Shown: one piece after another, positions 60,095 to 64,000 of the stretch
How positions within the stretch are numbered: position 1 is the first letter of the stretch
Layout: every line of letters begins with the position of its first letter
From: JAGVPT01 sp963772165
GTDB taxonomy: Bacteria; Bacteroidota; Ignavibacteria; UBA10030; UBA8401
DNA: 64,000 bases
Direction: 5' to 3'
Assembly (NCBI GenBank): GCA_963772165.1
Contig: CAVYWA010000022.1
Location: 1-64,000 of the forward strand
Translations under genes and position numbers: made by a program
Notes under the pieces: generated by a model
Databases searched by the model: none
What the model was told of the DNA's origin: nothing
The model's input: the letters and a program-made list of their open reading frames with translations, nothing else

Positions 60095-62440
60095 ATGGGA
60101 AAGTCACTACTTCTGCTCGTTTTATTTTGCGCAATAGCAGGCGCGCAGCAATTAAGCAATCCACAGCAAACTCCAGACACGGCCAACAAACGTCTCTTCA
60201 CTCAGAATAAGGGACAATGGAACCCCGTGGTAAATACGGACACTCCCTCCTTCTCGCCGGTATCAGATACAATTGACGCCAAAGTGATCACGGATAGAAG
60301 GGTATTTCAAAAACATGAACATAAAGATCGAATGACCCTTTCAAAAGTCATTAGCAGCAGGGCTGCAACAGCATTGAAGACAGAAGCCGATACCGGCTCG
60401 GTTTATTGGCAACAAGCCAATGGACCTTATGGAGTGGATGTGACTTCCATAGTGATCAATTCATCCGGGAACATTTTTGCAGGAACTGATCGAGGAATAT
60501 ATCTTTCAACTAACAATGGGAGTAGTTGGGCACAGGAAAATAATGGTCTGACTAACCCGGCAGTGAGATCTTTAGCGATCAATTCATCTGGATATATTTT
60601 TGCAGGAGTTCGCGGAGCAGTCTGTCTTTCAACAAATAATGGCAGTAGTTGGACTTATGTAGATAGTGGTTTGGCTGACGTGTACGTGAATTCATTAGCG
60701 AGCAATGCATCGGGGGACATTTTTGCAGGAACTTATGGAGAAGGAGTATATCTCTCAACAAATAATGGAAGCGGTTGGACAGAGGTAAATAATGGTTTGA
60801 CGGACACGGATGTGTTGTCTTTAGCGATAAATTCATCGGGAAACATTTTTGCAGGAACTGACGGAGGAATATACCTTTCAACAAATAATGGGAGTAGCTG
60901 GACAGAGGTAAATAATGGTTTGACGAACACGGACGTGTTGTCTTTAGCAATCAATTCATCGGGAAATGTTTTTGCAGGAACTGATGGAGGAATATACCTT
61001 TCAACAAATAATGGGAGTAGTTGGACTCAGGTAAATAGCGGTTTGGCGAACACGGAGGTGCTTTCATTAGCAATCAATGCATCGGGAAATGTTTTTGCAG
61101 GAACTTATGATAGAGGCGTTTATCTTTTGACAAGTAACGGCAACAGCTGGACCTGCGTAGATAGTGGTTTGGCAAGCACGAATGTGTATTCATTAGCGAT
61201 CAATGCATCGGGGAACATTTTTGCTGGAATTGGCGGAGGCATTTATCTTTCTACGAATAATGGGAGTAGTTGGACAGAAGCAAATAATGGTCTGAGGGGT
61301 GCGAAGGTCTTGTCTTTCGCGATCAATTCGTCGGGGAACATTTTTGCTGGAACTGATGAAGGAATATATCTTTCAACAAATAATGGGAGTAGTTGGACTC
61401 AGGTAAATAACGGATTGGGGAATGCGGATGTGTGGTCTTTAGTGATGAATTCATCTGGGTATATTTTTGCAGGAACCTATGGAGAAGGAGTATATTTTTC
61501 AACAAATAATGGCAGCAGTTGGACACAGGTAAATTATTCTGATTTGTCGTACAAGAATGTGCAGGCATTAGCGATCAATTCATCGGGGTACATTCTTGCA
61601 GGCATTCATGATGGGGGCGCCTATCTGTCAACAAATAATGGCAGCAGTTGGATTCGGGTAGATAGCGGTTGGACGACAGCGAATGTGCTGTCATTCGCGA
61701 TCAATGCATCGGGAAACATTTTTGCAGGAATTGAAGGAGGAGTATATCTTTCGACAAATAATGGAAGTAGTTGGACTAACATAGGTTTGACGAACACGGG
61801 GGAGGTGTTTTCTTTAGCGATCAATGCATCGGGGGACATTTTTGCAGGAGAGTATAGAGAAGGCGTTTATCTTTCAACAAATGATGGTACTAGTTGGACT
61901 CAAACAAGTTTGGACAGCATGTTTGTATATGCATTGGCGATTAATAGATCGGGGGACATTTTTGCAGGAACTACTAGTGGAGGAGCTTCTGGAGGAGCAG
62001 TATATCATTCAACAAATAATGGGAGTAGTTGGACAGAGGTAAATAATGGTTTGACGAACACTAATGTGTATTCATTAGCGATCGATTCATCGGGGTATAT
62101 TTTTGCAGGAACTGCGGGAGGTGTTTTTCGATCAATGAATTCGACAACTGACGTAAAAACACAACACACTATTGCAAAGGAATTTGCTTTGTTACAAAAT
62201 TATCCAAATCCGTTCAATCCAAGCACAGTCATCAGCTATCAGCTTCCAGTCAACGGTTACGTTACCTTGAAAGTTTATGATGTGTTAGGTAGAGAGGTGA
62301 AAACTCTGGTTAACGATCGTCAGACTGCGGGCACTCACTCGGTTACGTTCGACGCGCGCACGTTAGCGAGCGGAGTGTATTTCTACAGGCTTAGTGCTGG
62401 GAGTTTTGTTAGCACGAAGAAATTGATGTTGATCAAGTAG
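60095..62440 (+). CDS. Secreted repeat protein: about thirteen 41-residue propeller repeats with T9SS domain
   Basis: Signal peptide MGKSLLLLVLFCAIAGAQQ starts at the ATG at 60095, preceded by AAGGAAG; an upstream TTG at 60068 is less likely. A spacer is followed by about thirteen repeats of roughly 41 residues built on LSTNNGSSWTEVNNGL and SLAINSSGNIFAGTDGGIY, including the Asp-box-like STNNGSSW. The count fits one or two beta-propellers. The C-terminus has LLQNYPNPFNPSTVISYQLP and GVYFYRLSAGSFVSTKKLML for T9SS export. DNA repeats of about 123 bases are very similar, so copy number could vary. Confidence 0.9.
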   Translation: MGKSLLLLVLFCAIAGAQQLSNPQQTPDTANKRLFTQNKGQWNPVVNTDTPSFSPVSDTIDAKVITDRRVFQKHEHKDRMTLSKVISSRAATALKTEADTGSVYWQQANGPYGVDVTSIVINSSGNIFAGTDRGIYLSTNNGSSWAQENNGLTNPAVRSLAINSSGYIFAGVRGAVCLSTNNGSSWTYVDSGLADVYVNSLASNASGDIFAGTYGEGVYLSTNNGSGWTEVNNGLTDTDVLSLAINSSGNIFAGTDGGIYLSTNNGSSWTEVNNGLTNTDVLSLAINSSGNVFAGTDGGIYLSTNNGSSWTQVNSGLANTEVLSLAINASGNVFAGTYDRGVYLLTSNGNSWTCVDSGLASTNVYSLAINASGNIFAGIGGGIYLSTNNGSSWTEANNGLRGAKVLSFAINSSGNIFAGTDEGIYLSTNNGSSWTQVNNGLGNADVWSLVMNSSGYIFAGTYGEGVYFSTNNGSSWTQVNYSDLSYKNVQALAINSSGYILAGIHDGGAYLSTNNGSSWIRVDSGWTTANVLSFAINASGNIFAGIEGGVYLSTNNGSSWTNIGLTNTGEVFSLAINASGDIFAGEYREGVYLSTNDGTSWTQTSLDSMFVYALAINRSGDIFAGTTSGGASGGAVYHSTNNGSSWTEVNNGLTNTNVYSLAIDSSGYIFAGTAGGVFRSMNSTTDVKTQHTIAKEFALLQNYPNPFNPSTVISYQLPVNGYVTLKVYDVLGREVKTLVNDRQTAGTHSVTFDARTLASGVYFYRLSAGSFVSTKKLMLIK

Positions 62441-62664
62441 GCGGATGTCGATAATTCAGCAGCCGACAAGACAAAAAAGCGTTGCCCCATGCAATCGAAG
62501 AGCCATCCTGCAGCGGCTGTGAAAAAGAAAAGCCGATGATAAACTGTTACACCTTCGAAAACACCGGCATTCTTCGGTGAACTTGCTTGCGCAGGTTCCT
62601 TCGGACCATCTTTTGTGCTTTCAGTCACTGCTAATGTTTCCGGTGTTAGAACTGAGAATGGAAA

Positions 62665-63723
62665 TTACTCAACGAGAACGGCCCGTTGTTCTTTTGCGGA
62701 ACGATAGATTGCCGATATGATCGCAACTGCCGCCCGGCCTTCGGCACCGTCGATGCTCGGCGGACGGTTCTCGCGGATGGCGGAAACAAAATCTGCAAAC
62801 TGGCGTCGGTGCCCTTCACTGTTGATCGCGCCCGGGGATGAAGCACCGCCGTCCGGAGCATCGCTCCGTTTTCCAAAACGTAATCGAATCTGTTCATCCT
62901 CCGGCAAATCATGGCGGAATTGCCACGACTGAAAGCTTTCGTCTTCCATAACAACGGATCCGTCGGTACCGGAGATTTCGATGCGCAGCGTTGTTCCCGG
63001 CCAGGACCCGGTGGTGCCTTCAACGACACCCAAGGCGCCCGATTTGAAAAGAAGCGAGGCGACGGCCACATCTTCGACTTCAATACCGGTATGAGCCCTG
63101 GTAGCCGAAAACGCTGTTACTTTCTCTACTCCCCCCATAAGCCACTGGAGAAGGTCGATGCCGTGGATTCCTTGATTCATCAAGGCGCCTCCGCCATCGT
63201 AACGATACGTACCTCGCCACCCGCTCGACGCATAATACTCTTGGGTACGATACCATTTGATGTAAACGTCCGCGAGGACGATAGTTCCGAAGCGACCCGT
63301 GCCGATCGCGTTTTTCAAAACTTGACTCGATTCCGAAAATCTGCGCGGAAACATTGCACCGAGTTTGACTCCATTCTCCCGACAGGCGGCAATGACCCGA
63401 TCGATTCTTTCTGTGGTGACATCGAGAGGTTTCTCGATGATGAGATGTTTCTTAGCCCTGGCAGCAGCAATGGCCGTTTCCATATGAAGTCCGGAAGGGG
63501 TGCAGACTGAAACTGCATCGATTTCGGGATTCTTCAGGAAGGCGTCGAGATCGGAGTATGCTGTGCCCCCAAACTGAGAAACCCGCTTTTCTGCCGCGGC
63601 GAGCGTGCGGTCCCAGAAGGCAGCGATCTCCGCTCCCGGCACCTTTGTCAGGGCATCGGCCTGAATTTCGCTGATCATTCCGCAGCCGACGATTCCGAAT
63701 TTGACTATTCGTTCCTTTGTCAC
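62665..63723 (-). CDS. Gfo/Idh/MocA-family oxidoreductase
   Basis: A 352-residue NAD(P)-dependent sugar or polyol dehydrogenase-type enzyme. FGIVGCGMISEIQADALT carries the GxGxxx nucleotide loop at 11-16, CTPSGLH and IIEKPLDVT (EKP at 97-99) are the family's second and third motifs, and GGGALMNQGIHGIDLLQWL holds the substrate-binding His region. It starts with GTG. The substrate is unknown. It is probably co-transcribed with the partial gene upstream. Confidence 0.92.
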   Translation of the reverse strand: MTKERIVKFGIVGCGMISEIQADALTKVPGAEIAAFWDRTLAAAEKRVSQFGGTAYSDLDAFLKNPEIDAVSVCTPSGLHMETAIAAARAKKHLIIEKPLDVTTERIDRVIAACRENGVKLGAMFPRRFSESSQVLKNAIGTGRFGTIVLADVYIKWYRTQEYYASSGWRGTYRYDGGGALMNQGIHGIDLLQWLMGGVEKVTAFSATRAHTGIEVEDVAVASLLFKSGALGVVEGTTGSWPGTTLRIEISGTDGSVVMEDESFQSWQFRHDLPEDEQIRLRFGKRSDAPDGGASSPGAINSEGHRRQFADFVSAIRENRPPSIDGAEGRAAVAIISAIYRSAKEQRAVLVE

Positions 63724-63798
63724 GCGCGATCCTTGAACGGACGATGGCTCATGTTTTAATGAGCCATCCGTGTCGCTGAATAAAAATTTTAAAGAGAA

Positions 63799-63999
63799 TT
63801 AATTCAGCAAATGAAATTTGCGTAGAAAATCATCTGCAAGCTTGAGTATGTCATCGTCATAGTAGCGTGAATATTTTGGATTTCCCTCTCCAAGATAGTG
63901 CCTCATTCCCTTGTACGTATGCTGCTCAAAATAATTGCCTTCCTTCGTCATTGCGCTGTCAAAAAATTGCACCGTCCAGAGAGGAACCTGATCGTCATA
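63799..63999 (-). CDS. C-terminal part of an alpha/beta-hydrolase (prolyl oligopeptidase-like), cut by the window edge
   Basis: The visible 66 residues begin YDDQVPLWTVQFFDSAMTKE and continue NYFEQHTYKGMRHYLGEG. The DDQVP segment and the HTYKGMRHYLG block resemble the catalytic Asp and His regions at the end of alpha/beta-hydrolase peptidases or dienelactone hydrolases. The gene continues beyond 64000. Identification is tentative because only the end is seen. Confidence 0.65.
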   Translation of the reverse strand, partial: YDDQVPLWTVQFFDSAMTKEGNYFEQHTYKGMRHYLGEGNPKYSRYYDDDILKLADDFLRKFHLLN

Positions 64000-64000
64000 C

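Overview
Organism. The window looks like the chromosome of a Bacteroidota/Chlorobiota-group bacterium, most likely of the Ignavibacteria/Kryptonia type. Four secreted proteins end in a type IX secretion (T9SS) C-terminal domain with the NYPNPFN(P/S)ST signature followed by a GVYFYRL-like block and a basic end. The rRNA operon has the order 16S-tRNA-Ile-tRNA-Ala-23S-5S. The phosphofructokinase carries pyrophosphate-type residues. This placement is inferred from motifs; no 16S comparison could be run.

Layout. (1) 33-17314, minus strand: an exopolysaccharide/capsule locus with a sugar aminotransferase, an SLBB export protein, a Wzi-like barrel, WbpA-, Fcl-, Gmd-, Rmd-, Uxs- and Ugd-type nucleotide-sugar enzymes and a priming phosphoglycosyltransferase. 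Its gene gaps are filled with arrays of 7- and 8-base repeats. Two small four-helix-bundle genes each sit between inverted arrays, and a nucleotidyltransferase/small-ORF pair sits between direct arrays. (2) 17499-43179, minus strand: an O-antigen-like locus with dTDP-rhamnose enzymes, glycosyltransferases, Wzy, Wzx, a nearly complete pseudaminic acid pathway (PseB, C, F, G, I; no recognisable PseH), Wzz and a second SLBB export protein. Much of 28.7-38.2 kb is AT-rich and several genes are decayed, as expected of a transferred antigen island. (3) 43482-49367, minus strand: the rRNA operon with promoter, boxA-like sites, a degenerate third tRNA-Ala-like sequence and inserted palindromes. (4) 49518-54225: phosphofructokinase, SurE, initiator tRNA followed by a hairpin-riddled partial copy of itself, a MITE-like element and a two-gene ABC exporter. 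(5) 54781-62440, plus strand: secreted beta-propeller or repeat proteins, three of them T9SS cargo. (6) 62665-64000, minus strand: an oxidoreductase and the end of a peptidase/hydrolase.

How the genes fit together. Regions 1 and 2 together describe sugar activation (GDP-fucose/rhamnose, UDP-xylose/glucuronate, UDP-aminosugar uronate, dTDP-rhamnose, CMP-pseudaminate), lipid-linked assembly, flipping and polymerisation, and export through SLBB/Wzi proteins. No Wzc-type kinase is visible.

Caveat and highlight. At least ten genes are broken by what looks like one small indel while the rest of the frame is intact, so either consensus errors or real decay are common here. The most unusual content is the repeat system in region 1. 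Read in the mRNA sense, one array type gives stops in all three frames and the other stays open in all three. Arrays supply stop codons, an N-terminus and a signal-peptide core to neighbouring genes, and bracket the four-helix-bundle genes as inverted repeats.
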